Shown: positions 8,349 to 16,932, numbered from the stretch's first letter. The stretch is 64,000 nt of DNA from Syntrophosphaera sp035450685 (GCA_035450685.1 DAOTNF010000009.1:1-64000), one strand, 5' to 3'. Notes: a model not told the origin generated them from the sequence alone. Numbers and translations: made by a program.

Positions 8349-8759
8349 TTATGTTGCTCCATGATAGATTTTACCGATCTCTGCCAGGGTGTAGCTGTTC
8401 AGCAGCCTGCGCTGGCGGGTGGCGATCTCGTCGAACAGACCGCCCAGGCGGCAGCTTTCCCCCCGGCAATAGGGGCCGCTTTTGCCGCATTCCATCTCGT
8501 GGTTCGAGTCGTCCACGGCGCGCATCACGTCGTAGAGGGTGATCTTGTGTGAGGGGCGGGACAGGGTGTAACCGCCCTTGGAACCCTGGCTGCTTTCGAT
8601 GATGCCGGCGTTTTTCATGGCTCCCAAGAGATGCTCCACATACTTCTTGGGCAGATTCTGCCGCGCGCAGATCGCTTGGGCGGAGAGTGACCCGCCGCCG
8701 TCTCCGGTCAGCTCCAGCAGGGCTCGCAAAGCGTATTCGGTCTTGGTTGAAACAGCCAT
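8349..8759 (-). CDS. Rrf2 family regulator, IscR-like
   Basis: A 136-residue winged-helix regulator. The N-terminal part (STKTEYALRALLEL) and the recognition helix region (NLPKKYVEHLLGAMKNAGII) are typical. Three cysteines in the cluster-binding loop, C91, C98 and C103, match the [2Fe-2S] ligands of IscR, so the protein can probably sense Fe-S status. The frame opens with an ATG at 8768, but AGGA lies directly against that codon and 8 bases before the ATG at 8759, which also fits the family start; 8759 is chosen. It heads the operon with the desulfurase and scaffold and probably controls it through the palindrome at 8792-8806. Confidence 0.88.
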   Translation of the reverse strand: MAVSTKTEYALRALLELTGDGGGSLSAQAICARQNLPKKYVEHLLGAMKNAGIIESSQGSKGGYTLSRPSHKITLYDVMRAVDDSNHEMECGKSGPYCRGESCRLGGLFDEIATRQRRLLNSYTLAEIGKIYHGAT

Positions 8760-8791
8760 CTTAAACATCCTTGACAGTCATTGTGTAATAT

Positions 8792-8806
8792 ATAGTAACT
8801 TACTAT
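8792..8806. promoter_or_regulatory. Palindrome in the Rrf2/ABC divergent promoter region
   Basis: A perfect inverted repeat, ATAGTAA-C-TTACTAT (7-base arms, one central base), 33 bases upstream of the Rrf2 start and 87 bases before the divergent ABC transporter gene, in an AT-rich stretch where promoters should be. Rrf2 proteins bind such dyads next to their own gene, so this is the best operator candidate. The dyad is seen; the binding is inferred. Confidence 0.5.
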
Positions 8807-8892
8807 GCTATTTCGCCAAGCAAAATCTTGGAACCCGAAGCGGGGGATTGACAGAAACCGCACTCCGCAGAAAAGTAGTCCACAGGTGCGAG

Positions 8893-9669
8893 ATGATCAA
8901 GGTAAACAAACTCAGCTTTTCCTACGGAACTGACCTGGTGCTGCGGGATTTGGACCTGCACCTGCCCGAAGCTGCCATGACGGTGATGGTGGGGCCAAAC
9001 GGAGCGGGAAAATCCACTCTGATCTACGCGCTTTTGGGTTTCCTGAAGGCGCAGGGGGGCAGCGTGTCCCTCTTCGGCAAGGCCCTGCACCTCTACAAAC
9101 GCTCCGAGCTTGCCAAATTGATCGCCTTCGTGCCCCAGGAGACCAGCTTCCAGTTCGATTACAGCGTGAGGGACATCGTGCTGATGGGGCGCTATCCCTA
9201 CCAGGGGCTGATGCAAACCTGGCTGCCCGCCGACCATCGCGTGGTGGACGGCATCCTGGAACAGCTCAGGCTGCAAGGCCTGGCGCATAGATATTATTCC
9301 CAACTGAGCGGCGGGGAAAAGCAGAGGGTGCTGATCGCCCGTGCCCTGGCCCAGGACACCCGCTATATATTTTTGGACGAAACCCTCTCACAACTGGACA
9401 TCAACCACCAGGTGGAGATCATGCTGCTGCTGGTGGATATCGTCCGCCAAAGCCGCAAAGGCATCCTGCTGATCTCCCACAACCTCAATCTGGGGGCGAA
9501 CTTTGCAGACCAGATGGTCTTTCTGGGCGGAGGACGCGTTTTGGGGCAGGGCGAGCCCGGCGAGATGATGCGCCCCGAAAAGCTGCGCGAGCTCTTCGGA
9601 CTTGATCTGCAGGTGGCCATGAACCCCGTCAGCGGCAGGCCTAACCTGCTCTATCCCGGACAGATATGA
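8893..9669 (+). CDS. ABC transporter ATPase, FecE/BtuD type
   Basis: A 258-residue ATP-binding subunit of the iron-siderophore/cobalamin/heme importer class. Walker A GPNGAGKST (34-42), Q-loop PQETSF (81-86), signature LSGGEKQR (138-145), Walker B YIFLDE (158-163) and the switch histidine H196 are in place; the usual LDEPT after Walker B reads LDETL. The frame is open far upstream, but the ATG at 8893 with AGGTG upstream starts exactly at the family N-terminus. No permease or binding protein follows; instead the stop overlaps the start of a TonB-dependent receptor (ATGA), so the missing partners must be elsewhere or the ATPase serves several systems. Confidence 0.9.
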   Translation: MIKVNKLSFSYGTDLVLRDLDLHLPEAAMTVMVGPNGAGKSTLIYALLGFLKAQGGSVSLFGKALHLYKRSELAKLIAFVPQETSFQFDYSVRDIVLMGRYPYQGLMQTWLPADHRVVDGILEQLRLQGLAHRYYSQLSGGEKQRVLIARALAQDTRYIFLDETLSQLDINHQVEIMLLLVDIVRQSRKGILLISHNLNLGANFADQMVFLGGGRVLGQGEPGEMMRPEKLRELFGLDLQVAMNPVSGRPNLLYPGQI

Positions 9670-11852
9670 AAATGAAAAAAATCCTCTGTTGCCTGGCGTT
9701 TGCCGTCCTGATCGCGCTGCCTCTGTGGGCGGCCCGTGATCTGCCGGACGGAGCGCGGAACATGATCTACGGCCAGGTGCGTGACGAAAGCGGAAAGGCA
9801 CTGGAAGGCGCCGTGGTCACGGATGGCAGGCAGACCGTGTTCAGCGCCGCGGATGGCTCATACACCCTTCTGGACGGCGGGGAATGGATCACGGTGAGCA
9901 GGGTTGGCTACAAGGAACAGAGGTTCCGCCATCCCAGGCTCCGCGTCTGGCAGCGGGACGTCATCCTGCAGGCGGCTCCGATCGTGCTGCCCACGGTGAA
10001 GGTGACCGAGACCAGCCTGGATCCCTTTTCCCAGGCGGCAGACCTGCTGCGCATCCCGGTGGATGAGGAACGCAGCTATCTGAGCACGGTGGATTTGCTT
10101 TCCAGTTCCACAGCCTTGCGCAGTTCAGACACCCCCCTCAAAGGCGAAAGCCAGAGGATTTCGATCCTGGGCAACCTCGCCCGCCACACCCTGATCATGC
10201 TGGACGGCGTGCCCCTCAACCCCCACGGAGAGGCCTACGACCTTTCCCTGCTTGATCCCGCATCGATAGAGTCGGTGGAGGTGATCAAGAACAACGCTTC
10301 CGCCTATGGCGGAGGATCGGCAATCGGCGGCATCGTGCGCATCCGCAGCAAACAAGGCAGCCAGACCGGCGAGGATGAAGGCAGCCTCGGGGTGGAACTG
10401 GGTTCCTTCGGCTATGCCAAAAGCTCCTTTGGCTTCCTGAGCTCCCACGGAGACTGGCATCTGCGCCTCAACCTGAGTGAATTCACCGCCCGCAACGATT
10501 TCACCTATGACCTGCGCAACTGGTGGGCCGCGGACAGCACCGCCAAGCGCGAAAACAACGCCAAACGCCAAAGTTCCGTATCCGCTGCGGCCAGTTGGCA
10601 GACCAGCGGGACGCTGCTGGCGCTGCAAACAAGCTATGAAGACTTCCACCGCGAACTGCCCGGCACGGTGAACTTTCTGGAAATCTACCGCTATGCCTGG
10701 CTGGATGGCTACTCCAGCCAGAACCGCGCCAGCCTCGAGGCCAAGGCCGGGCCGGTCAGCCTGCAGGGCATCGCCTGGCTGAACCTGAACAACTCCGTCT
10801 ATGACAACACCCGGGCGCCCATCCCGTTCTTCCTCAACCGATACCGCCAGAAGATGAACAGCAGGGGACTGCGCGCCACTGCCTCAATGGAAAGGGAACT
10901 CAAACCCTTCTGGCGGCTTTCCGGCTCGCTGGCCGCGGAAACCGGACGCAACAGCTATCAGAACCTCAACCTGCTGCTCCAGAGCCAGGATCTGAAGCAC
11001 CGCTCCCGCTTCTCCAACCTCAGCCTGAGAGTGGGCTCCAATCTGGATGCCGGAACCTTCTCCCTATCCCAGGCCGCCGCTTTGCGCTATGACCATGCGG
11101 GAAAGGAAGACCGCCTCTCCTGGAGGCTGGAGGCCGACCTCAAGCGTTTCGGAATGGTGGAAAGCACGCTGGGCGGCACTTTGGGCACCTCTTTCTCCCT
11201 GCCCTCGCCCTATGACCTTTACTGGAAGGGCGATTCGCAAGCCTTGGGCAACCCGGCGCTCAAAAGCGAACTCTCCAAAGGCTGGCAGCTCTGGCTGCAA
11301 AACCGCTATGGCCCCCTCAGCCTGAAAGCCGCCTGGCATCAGAACGACATCAAAAACCTCATCCAATGGCGGCAAATCCAGATGAACGGCAACGTCTGGA
11401 AACCCTTCAATATCGGCCGCGCCAGCATCCGCAACCTTGAACTGGAATCCAGCCTGCAAGTGGCGAAGTGGCTGGCACTGAGCGCTTCCGCACTGCGCAC
11501 CAAAGCACTCGACCTCAGCACCCTGCCCGCTTCCCGCGCCCCCAAGCTGATGTACACCCCGGAACTGAGCTATGCCCTGAACCTCGATCTGAACTGGAAA
11601 AACCTCGGCTTCTGGAGCAAATACAGCTTCACGGGAAAGCAGTGGCTCACCCCGGACAACCTCGCCACCCCCCTGAATTCCTATGACCTGCTTGATATGG
11701 GCGTCACCTGGTCATTCGACTGGCAGAATTTCCGCCTCAGCCCCCACTTCAGCGTGCGCAACGTCCTGGACAAACAGTATGAGGTGTATGCCTATGTGCC
11801 ACAGCCGGGTATCGCTTTTTACGGGGGATTGAGCCTGAAGCTCGGCCACTGA
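9666..11852 (+). CDS. TonB-dependent outer membrane receptor
   Basis: A 728-residue receptor: signal peptide (1-22), a carboxypeptidase-regulatory-like beta-sandwich (about 34-110, IYGQVRDESGKALEGAVV), a candidate TonB box (TVKVTET, about 115-121), a plug domain (about 135-235, with LIMLDGVPLNPHGEAYDLS and SVEVIKNNASAYGG), and a 22-strand-type barrel ending with an aromatic-rich strand. It should import a scarce ligand, probably an iron complex or cobalamin judging by the overlapping FecE/BtuD-type ATPase gene. ATGA overlap with the preceding stop means coupled translation. The ligand cannot be read from sequence. Confidence 0.9.
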   Translation: MKMKKILCCLAFAVLIALPLWAARDLPDGARNMIYGQVRDESGKALEGAVVTDGRQTVFSAADGSYTLLDGGEWITVSRVGYKEQRFRHPRLRVWQRDVILQAAPIVLPTVKVTETSLDPFSQAADLLRIPVDEERSYLSTVDLLSSSTALRSSDTPLKGESQRISILGNLARHTLIMLDGVPLNPHGEAYDLSLLDPASIESVEVIKNNASAYGGGSAIGGIVRIRSKQGSQTGEDEGSLGVELGSFGYAKSSFGFLSSHGDWHLRLNLSEFTARNDFTYDLRNWWAADSTAKRENNAKRQSSVSAAASWQTSGTLLALQTSYEDFHRELPGTVNFLEIYRYAWLDGYSSQNRASLEAKAGPVSLQGIAWLNLNNSVYDNTRAPIPFFLNRYRQKMNSRGLRATASMERELKPFWRLSGSLAAETGRNSYQNLNLLLQSQDLKHRSRFSNLSLRVGSNLDAGTFSLSQAAALRYDHAGKEDRLSWRLEADLKRFGMVESTLGGTLGTSFSLPSPYDLYWKGDSQALGNPALKSELSKGWQLWLQNRYGPLSLKAAWHQNDIKNLIQWRQIQMNGNVWKPFNIGRASIRNLELESSLQVAKWLALSASALRTKALDLSTLPASRAPKLMYTPELSYALNLDLNWKNLGFWSKYSFTGKQWLTPDNLATPLNSYDLLDMGVTWSFDWQNFRLSPHFSVRNVLDKQYEVYAYVPQPGIAFYGGLSLKLGH

Positions 11853-11959
11853 GCCATCACGCCAAAAGCTCAAATTGTTATTGACAGTTTGTCGAAACGC
11901 AATTATTGGCTACACAAATCCTGTTAATCTCAAGATTACATACAGAAAAGGAGACAAGA

Positions 11960-12586
11960 ATGAAGACTAAAGTTAGCCTCTTGATAGTGTTCGCACTATT
12001 CCTGTTCGCCGGGCTTCAAGCCCAGTCAAAGGGTGCGCTGATTGGCGGCCTGAATCTTGCCAATTTCAGCGGGAAAGACATTGAAGACATCGAAGACTCT
12101 GGTTTCGACGTGAATAACAAGATGGGAGCCCATGTGGGCATCATCGGAACAGTGCCGCTTTCCAAGGTATTTGACCTCCGTGGGGAGCTCGCTTTGAGCA
12201 TGAACGGATCGAAAACCCAATTAAAAGATGTCTATACCTATACTCAAAGCATGTTTGTAGCCCAGCTTCCGGTATCAATCATTTTCAACATTCCACTCCC
12301 AAAAAGCAAAATCATACCTTATGTGGGAGCCGGACCATCCCTGGGTATGCCCGTTTATTCCCATTGGTATTTGGATGACAAAGTGTTGCCCGACGATGAC
12401 GGCGAATATGATGAAGACGAGTTATCAAAGTTCCTGATTGGGTATCAGGTCAATGTCGGCATCAGCTACAACGATTTACTGTTTGAGATGAGGCTCGATA
12501 ACAGCATAACCCCTGTGTTCGATGATAAGCATTCGGACGAAACCTTTTACAGCAACATGAAACTGCTGCTGGGCTATCGTTTCTAA
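11960..12586 (+). CDS. Outer membrane beta-barrel protein (PorT-like)
   Basis: A 208-residue protein with a signal peptide (MKTKVSLLIVFALFLFAGLQAQ) and alternating beta strands typical of the small OMP_b-brl/PorT-like barrels of Bacteroidota relatives (GALIGGLNLANFSGKD, IPYVGAGPSLGMP, and a final strand ending GYRF). The frame opens earlier at 11906, but the ATG at 11960 follows AAGGAG with 6 bases and begins the signal peptide. An acidic insert lies around residues 142-158 (DDDGEYDEDE). A TTGACA box at 11881-11886 with TTG at 11906-11908 is the likely promoter, and a strong terminator follows. Its role is unknown. Confidence 0.8.
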   Translation: MKTKVSLLIVFALFLFAGLQAQSKGALIGGLNLANFSGKDIEDIEDSGFDVNNKMGAHVGIIGTVPLSKVFDLRGELALSMNGSKTQLKDVYTYTQSMFVAQLPVSIIFNIPLPKSKIIPYVGAGPSLGMPVYSHWYLDDKVLPDDDGEYDEDELSKFLIGYQVNVGISYNDLLFEMRLDNSITPVFDDKHSDETFYSNMKLLLGYRF

Positions 12587-12598
12587 CTGGCCAACTTG

Positions 12599-12629
12599 AA
12601 GGGTGCCTTTGACGAGGCACCCTTTTCTT
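12599..12629 (+). terminator. Rho-independent terminator
   Basis: Perfect 9-bp stem AAGGGTGCC/GGCACCCTT with an 8-base loop and a T-rich tail (TTTTCTT), 12 bases after the stop of the beta-barrel gene. Confidence 0.9.
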
Positions 12630-12769
12630 GTTACTTATCCGGAAATCAGGGCATCCCGGAGCTGGAGGTAAATACTGTCTTTCCCGCTCTGATTCAGGCT
12701 TAACCGCTTCCCACCATACTTGCTCCAGACAGAATAACACGCTTACCTTTCCGATATTCCTTCATAGCG

Positions 12770-12886
12770 CCCTCCCTTGCTGCTACAGCGTTTGGTGCCA
12801 TCATCCTTAGGTCATCCTTATAAATTATAAGGATGACCTAAGGAAGACACCGGTTTGGCTGCCTCGCGCGCGCGAGGGCAAACCGG
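12770..12886. repeat. 39-bp palindrome element with flanking hairpin
   Basis: Part of a 405-base gene-free stretch (12587-12991). 12805-12843 is a perfect palindrome (19-base arms starting CCTTAGGTCATCCTTATAA, one central base). Its left flank, CCCTCCCTTGCTGCTACAGC and following bases (12770-12803), recurs at 31852-31888. Directly after it 12850-12886 forms a strong two-part hairpin (CCGGTTTG/CAAACCGG outside CCTCGCGC/GCGCGAGG). Neither has a T-tract. Further palindrome copies are at 23043, 31889 and 53223. Confidence 0.85.
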
Positions 12887-12940
12887 GGCGGAACACGCCG
12901 ACCCCCGGGCGCGGATGTATCCGCTCCGCTTTAAAGTGCC

Positions 12941-12971
12941 AAAGCAAAAGCCCGGAGCGATGTCCGGGCTT
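12941..12971 (-). terminator. Rho-independent terminator (minus strand)
   Basis: Read on the minus strand: 9-bp stem AAGCCCGGA/TCCGGGCTT, 6-base loop, then TTTTGCTTT. It lies 20 bases after the stop of the minus-strand beta-barrel gene. Confidence 0.85.
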
Positions 12972-12991
12972 ATTGATAAATCACTATTGGT

Positions 12992-13579
12992 TTACTTTTT
13001 GGGGAAGAAGATCTGCAAACCAGCCATCAATTGCAGTTTGCTGTACTCGTTGTCAGAATCCCATTCGGTTTCAACGTTTGCTACTTCAAGAGAGCCTTTG
13101 GCTTTGCCAATGCCCATTCTGTAGTTCAGGCCAAAATCGGCATACACATTACTTGCCAGAGGCAGCACATAGCCGATTTTGGGTGTGATATACATGGCGG
13201 AAGCGCTATACTTTTCTTCGACTTTACTCACTTCTTCTTTAGTGCTAAAGGATTCATAATTGAAACCCAGACCGCCGTAGAAGTTAAGGAAGAAATACCT
13301 GGCGCCAAGGCCGATGCCCAGGCTGGTGGCGCTGTAATCGTAACCATCACTCGATTGTGAAGCCGTGCCAACGTTCAGCAATAAATCCACAGCCAGGTTG
13401 TCGATCACGAAATAGCCGATTTGGGGGGCAACTACGATGCTTGTCGTGGCATCGTCATCTGAATCGCTTTTTTCTGAGGAGATGGCCACATAGCCACCGG
13501 GATTGATGGTTCCCTGGTTGAAAGCGCTCAGCGCTCCAACCGCGAATACTGCCAGAAGAATAAGAACTATTTTTCTCAT
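12992..13579 (-). CDS. Small outer membrane beta-barrel protein
   Basis: A 195-residue protein with a signal peptide (MRKIVLILLAVFAVGALSAF) and strand-turn repeats typical of OmpA-like 8-strand barrels (PQIGYFVIDNLAVDLLLN, LGIGLGARYFF, PKIGYVLPLASNVYADFG, LMAGLQIFF). It ends in an aromatic strand followed by KK. A GGAGG site lies 7 bases from the ATG, a promoter with TTGACA-17-TATATT lies upstream (13607-13635), and a terminator follows, so it is monocistronic and probably well expressed. Function unknown; perhaps a structural or adhesive surface protein. Confidence 0.82.
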   Translation of the reverse strand: MRKIVLILLAVFAVGALSAFNQGTINPGGYVAISSEKSDSDDDATTSIVVAPQIGYFVIDNLAVDLLLNVGTASQSSDGYDYSATSLGIGLGARYFFLNFYGGLGFNYESFSTKEEVSKVEEKYSASAMYITPKIGYVLPLASNVYADFGLNYRMGIGKAKGSLEVANVETEWDSDNEYSKLQLMAGLQIFFPKK

Positions 13580-13606
13580 GTAACTACCTCCAGTAGGTTT
13601 TTATTC

Positions 13607-13635
13607 AATATAACCCCGCAATGACCTCTTGTCAA
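13607..13635 (-). promoter_or_regulatory. Promoter of the minus-strand beta-barrel gene
   Basis: On the minus strand TTGACA (13635-13630), a 17-base spacer and TATATT (13612-13607), leaving a leader of about 20 bases with the GGAGG site. The -10 box is immediately followed by G, giving the ...TTG ending also seen at other TTGACA sites in this window. Confidence 0.6.
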
Positions 13636-13823
13636 GTAATATCTGCCTCGCCCGCTTTTGACAGAGGGAATTTTACCGGGCATAATCGGGCTTAAACACG
13701 CTTACCTGCGGCGTTTCCCGATTGGCTCCCTTATCCGGGCTAAACTGGAGCCCGCGAATATTCCCCTTGACTTCAGCCGACCCGTTTCCCATCTTGTCCA
13801 TATCATTTACTGAGCGAGGAACC

Positions 13824-14912
13824 ATGCTGATCAAAGACCTGCTGAACCATATCGAGACCTTCGCCCCGCTGGCCCTGGCCCTGGACTGGGATAACGTGGG
13901 CCTGTTGCTGGGCGACCGCTCCGCCACGGTGAACAAAGCCCTGGTGACCCTGGATGTGACCCCAAACGCGGTGGATAAAGCCATTGAGCGCGGCTGCGAC
14001 CTGATCGTCTCCCACCATCCCCTGATCTTCCGTCCCCTCAAAAACCTTACCGATCCCCTGCTGCTAAAGCTTGCCGCGCGAGGAATCGCCGTGATCTGCC
14101 TGCATACCAACCTGGATGTGGCGCCCTACGGCGTCAACCACGCCCTGGCGGATACCCTTGGGCTGCAGGTTACGGGCAGGCTCAGCCCGGAAACGGGAAA
14201 CCGGTGGCAGCACATCTCGGTGACCGTGCCCCCCGCAAAAGCCGAGGACGTGGCGCGGGCTGCCTTTGCGGCGGGAGCGGGAAGGATCGGCAACTACAGC
14301 TCTTGTTCCACCCGCCATCCCATAACGGGCACCTTCCTGCCGGAACAAGGGGCACGCCCCCAGCACGAACAGCCGGACGCGCAGGGCCTCAGCCGGGTGG
14401 AAGAGGTCGAACTGGAGTTCATGGCGGACAGCCTCTGCCTGCCCCGGGTGCTGCAAGCCATCCGCGCCGCGCATCCCTATGAGACCCCCGCCCTCTACCA
14501 CTTCCCGGTTGCCAACGCCAATCCCGCCTACGGGCTGGGACTGTTGGGCGAATTTGTTCCCCGCCTCAGCCTGGGTGAAATCCGCGACCTGGTTTCAGAT
14601 AGACTCGCCTGCCCCGCGCCCCGCCTCTGGACTGCGGGTCTTGAGCTGGCAGCCCCGGTGGGAACGGTGGCCATCTGCGGCGGTTCCGGCGGGTCACTCC
14701 TGAACGACGCGCAACGCCAGGCGGAACTCTTCATCAGCGGGGATTTGAGCTATCACAGCCTGCTGGACTCCCGCATCCCCCTCATCGACGCCGGGCATTT
14801 CCACACGGAGTATCCCGTGCTGGGCTATCTGCAGAAGCAGTTGCGGAGCCAGGGGCTGGAGGCCATCATCCTGCCGCGGGAAGAGCACGAGTATAGCAGA
14901 TTCTGTTTTTGA
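13824..14912 (+). CDS. Nif3-like dinuclear metal centre protein (DUF34)
   Basis: A 362-residue member of the Nif3/YbgI family (often annotated GTP cyclohydrolase 1 type 2). Metal-binding motifs are visible: SHHPLIF near residue 70, CLHTNLD near 92, and the C-terminal GHFHTEYPVL with the last histidine and glutamate ligands. It is longer than YbgI because it carries the middle PII-like insert. The frame is open from 13722, but the ATG at 13824 has GAGGA upstream and starts at the conserved LIKDLLNHIETFAPL. A TTGACT box (13767-13772) lies upstream. The biochemical role of the family is unsettled; metal chaperone or hydrolase activities have been proposed. Confidence 0.88.
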   Translation: MLIKDLLNHIETFAPLALALDWDNVGLLLGDRSATVNKALVTLDVTPNAVDKAIERGCDLIVSHHPLIFRPLKNLTDPLLLKLAARGIAVICLHTNLDVAPYGVNHALADTLGLQVTGRLSPETGNRWQHISVTVPPAKAEDVARAAFAAGAGRIGNYSSCSTRHPITGTFLPEQGARPQHEQPDAQGLSRVEEVELEFMADSLCLPRVLQAIRAAHPYETPALYHFPVANANPAYGLGLLGEFVPRLSLGEIRDLVSDRLACPAPRLWTAGLELAAPVGTVAICGGSGGSLLNDAQRQAELFISGDLSYHSLLDSRIPLIDAGHFHTEYPVLGYLQKQLRSQGLEAIILPREEHEYSRFCF

Positions 14913-15041
14913 AGCCCCTTTCCACACGAATCTGACGGCAATATCCGCCGTGCGTGCCGGAAGCCCCGAAACTAAATACTTGACACTACAGCCAGTTGAA
15001 AAATTCTGGCGATCTGAAGAAAAATCTGTAAAGGAGAATCG

Positions 15042-15479
15042 ATGAAAACCCTTACACCGAGCCCCAGTGACATCCAGCGCGCCTGGTATGTCATTGATGC
15101 CACGGGTTTGCCCTTGGGACGCCTTTCCACAAAGGTCGCATCCATCCTCTGCGGAAAGAACAAGCCCTATTACGTGCGCAACATCGACACCGGCGACTTT
15201 GTCGTGGTCATCAATGCCGAAAAAGTGCGCGTAACCGGTTTGAAAAGCCTGCAGAAGATCTATAAGACCTTCAGCGGCTACCCCAGCGGTCTCAAGGAAA
15301 TCCCGTATCAAAGGATGTTGGAAAAGCATCCCACCCAAATCATCGAACACGCCGTCCGCGGCATGATGCCCAAAACCGTGCTGGGCGACGCGATGTTCAA
15401 AAAACTTAAAGTCTATGCCGGCAGCGAGCATCCCCATGCCGCCCAAAAGCCGGTGGAACTCAAGCTCAAGGAGAATTAA
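15042..15479 (+). CDS. rplM: 50S ribosomal protein L13
   Basis: Large-subunit ribosomal protein, 145 residues, normal length. The family pattern WYVIDATGLPLGRLSTKVA, then GKNKPYY, GDFVVVINAEKV and AVRGMMPK is plain. Preceded by AAGGAG and a TTGACA box at 14980-14985. It is the first gene of the rplM-rpsI pair; rpsI starts 4 bases after its stop, with its ribosome site inside the end of rplM. Confidence 0.97.
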   Translation: MKTLTPSPSDIQRAWYVIDATGLPLGRLSTKVASILCGKNKPYYVRNIDTGDFVVVINAEKVRVTGLKSLQKIYKTFSGYPSGLKEIPYQRMLEKHPTQIIEHAVRGMMPKTVLGDAMFKKLKVYAGSEHPHAAQKPVELKLKEN

Positions 15480-15483
15480 AAGT

Positions 15484-15870
15484 ATGCAAACTTACGATGC
15501 CGTTGGCAGAAGGAAAAATGCCGTGGCCCGCGTCCGGATCGCCCCGGGCACCGGAAAGCGCATCATCAACAAGGTTCAGATGAAGAAATACCTGCAGCGC
15601 GAGACCCTGGAAATGGTGGTCGAGCAGCCCTTGCAGGAGCTTGGACTGAGCGAAAACTTCGACGTCTATGTCAACGTTTCCGGCGGTGGACTTAGCGGTC
15701 AGGCCGGCGCAATCCGGCATGGCATTTCCCGCGCCTTGCTGGAGTATGACGAAAACCTGAAACCCACCCTCAAAGCCCGTGGCTTCCTCACCCGCGACTC
15801 CCGCATGGTGGAGCGTAAAAAGAGCGGAAGACCGAAAGCCAGAAAGAGATTCCAGTTCTCCAAACGTTAA
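15484..15870 (+). CDS. rpsI: 30S ribosomal protein S9
   Basis: Small-subunit ribosomal protein, 128 residues. Begins YDAVGRRKNAVARVRIAPG and ends KKSGRPKARKRFQFSKR, the conserved basic tail that reaches the P-site tRNA. A longer frame opens at 15415 within rplM; the ATG at 15484 has AAGGAG upstream and matches the family start. A GC-rich hairpin without T-tract follows (15884-15905). Confidence 0.97.
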   Translation: MQTYDAVGRRKNAVARVRIAPGTGKRIINKVQMKKYLQRETLEMVVEQPLQELGLSENFDVYVNVSGGGLSGQAGAIRHGISRALLEYDENLKPTLKARGFLTRDSRMVERKKSGRPKARKRFQFSKR

Positions 15871-16039
15871 TCCTCTGGGTTTTGGGGAGGCCGGCGCGCC
15901 TCCCCGGATGACAATGAGAAAGCAACCAATCAACCAAGAAAAAACCCCGACGGGAGTTGCGAGGCGGTGGGAAGAAAGCTTCCCTGAATTGCGTATATCC
16001 CGCTGGGGAAATGTAACCGTATCTACTTAAGGAGAAATA

Positions 16040-16861
16040 ATGTCCGTAGTTTCGATGAAACAATTGCTCGAAGCTGGCGTCCATTTTGGTCATCAGACCT
16101 TCAAATGGAATCCCAAGATGAAGAAGTATATCTTCATCAAACGCAATGGCATCCATATCATTGATCTCAAACAGACCGTGGACGCGATCAATGAGGCCTA
16201 TCAGTTTGTCAAAGAAGTTGCCAACCGGCAGGAATACATCCTCTTTGTGGGCACCAAAAAACAAGCCCAGGCAGCGATCAAGGAAACCGCCGAAAAAGCC
16301 GGCGTGTTCTACGTCAATCAGCGCTGGTACGGCGGCATGCTCACCAACATGGCCACCATCCGCCAGAGCATCGAAAAAATGAAGTATTACGAAGATATCG
16401 TCGCCGACGGCACGATCAACAACTACACCAAGCTGGAACAGCAAAAGATGAAACGCACCCACGACAAGATCGAGTTCTCGCTGGGCGGCATCCGCGACAT
16501 GGACGCCCCCCCGGCAGCCATCTTTATCGTGGACACCGACCATGAAGCGATCGCCGTGCACGAAGCCCGCATCCTGGGCATCCCGATCATCGCCATGGTC
16601 GATACCAACTGCGATCCAGACCTGGTGGACTATGTGATCCCCGCCAACGACGACGCCACCCGGGCCATCCACCTGATCTCTGAAATCATGGCCAACGCCG
16701 TGCTCGAAGGCAAGAGCCTCGCCACCGAAGGCACCGATAACGCAACGGAAGAAAGCGAGGAAGCTGCCGCCCCCGTGGTGGAAGAAGCCGAACTCGCCGC
16801 CGCTCCCGAGGAGCAACCCGCCGCGGAAGAGCCTGCGGAAGAGCCCGTCGTAGAACAATAA
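16040..16861 (+). CDS. rpsB: 30S ribosomal protein S2
   Basis: Small-subunit ribosomal protein, 273 residues. The core (1-about 230) shows MKQLLEAGVHFGHQTFKWNP, NQRWYGGMLTN, and IPIIAMVDTNCDPDLVDYVIP. The last 45 residues are an acidic alanine/glutamate/proline tail (EEAAAPVVEEAELAAAPEE...), an extension seen in some phyla and probably disordered. AAGGAG lies 6 bases before the ATG. With tsf, pyrH and frr it forms the widely conserved rpsB-tsf-pyrH-frr order. Confidence 0.97.
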   Translation: MSVVSMKQLLEAGVHFGHQTFKWNPKMKKYIFIKRNGIHIIDLKQTVDAINEAYQFVKEVANRQEYILFVGTKKQAQAAIKETAEKAGVFYVNQRWYGGMLTNMATIRQSIEKMKYYEDIVADGTINNYTKLEQQKMKRTHDKIEFSLGGIRDMDAPPAAIFIVDTDHEAIAVHEARILGIPIIAMVDTNCDPDLVDYVIPANDDATRAIHLISEIMANAVLEGKSLATEGTDNATEESEEAAAPVVEEAELAAAPEEQPAAEEPAEEPVVEQ

Positions 16862-16873
16862 CAACATCTTAAA

Positions 16874-16899
16874 GGGGAAGGGCCGTAAAACCCTTCCCC
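16874..16899 (+). other. Hairpin between rpsB and tsf
   Basis: Perfect 9-bp stem GGGGAAGGG/CCCTTCCCC with an 8-base loop in the 71-base gap. No T-tract follows, so it is more likely an mRNA processing or stability structure, or a partial attenuator, than a full terminator. rpsB is normally made in excess of tsf, which fits, but this is inference. Confidence 0.5.
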
Positions 16900-16932
16900 G
16901 ACCAATAATTCTGATACTACAAGGAGATAAAA

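Noticed and set aside
15884..15905. GGGGAGGC/GCCTCCCC hairpin after rpsI as a terminator
   Set aside because: No T-tract follows; may be only a structure in the rpsB leader.
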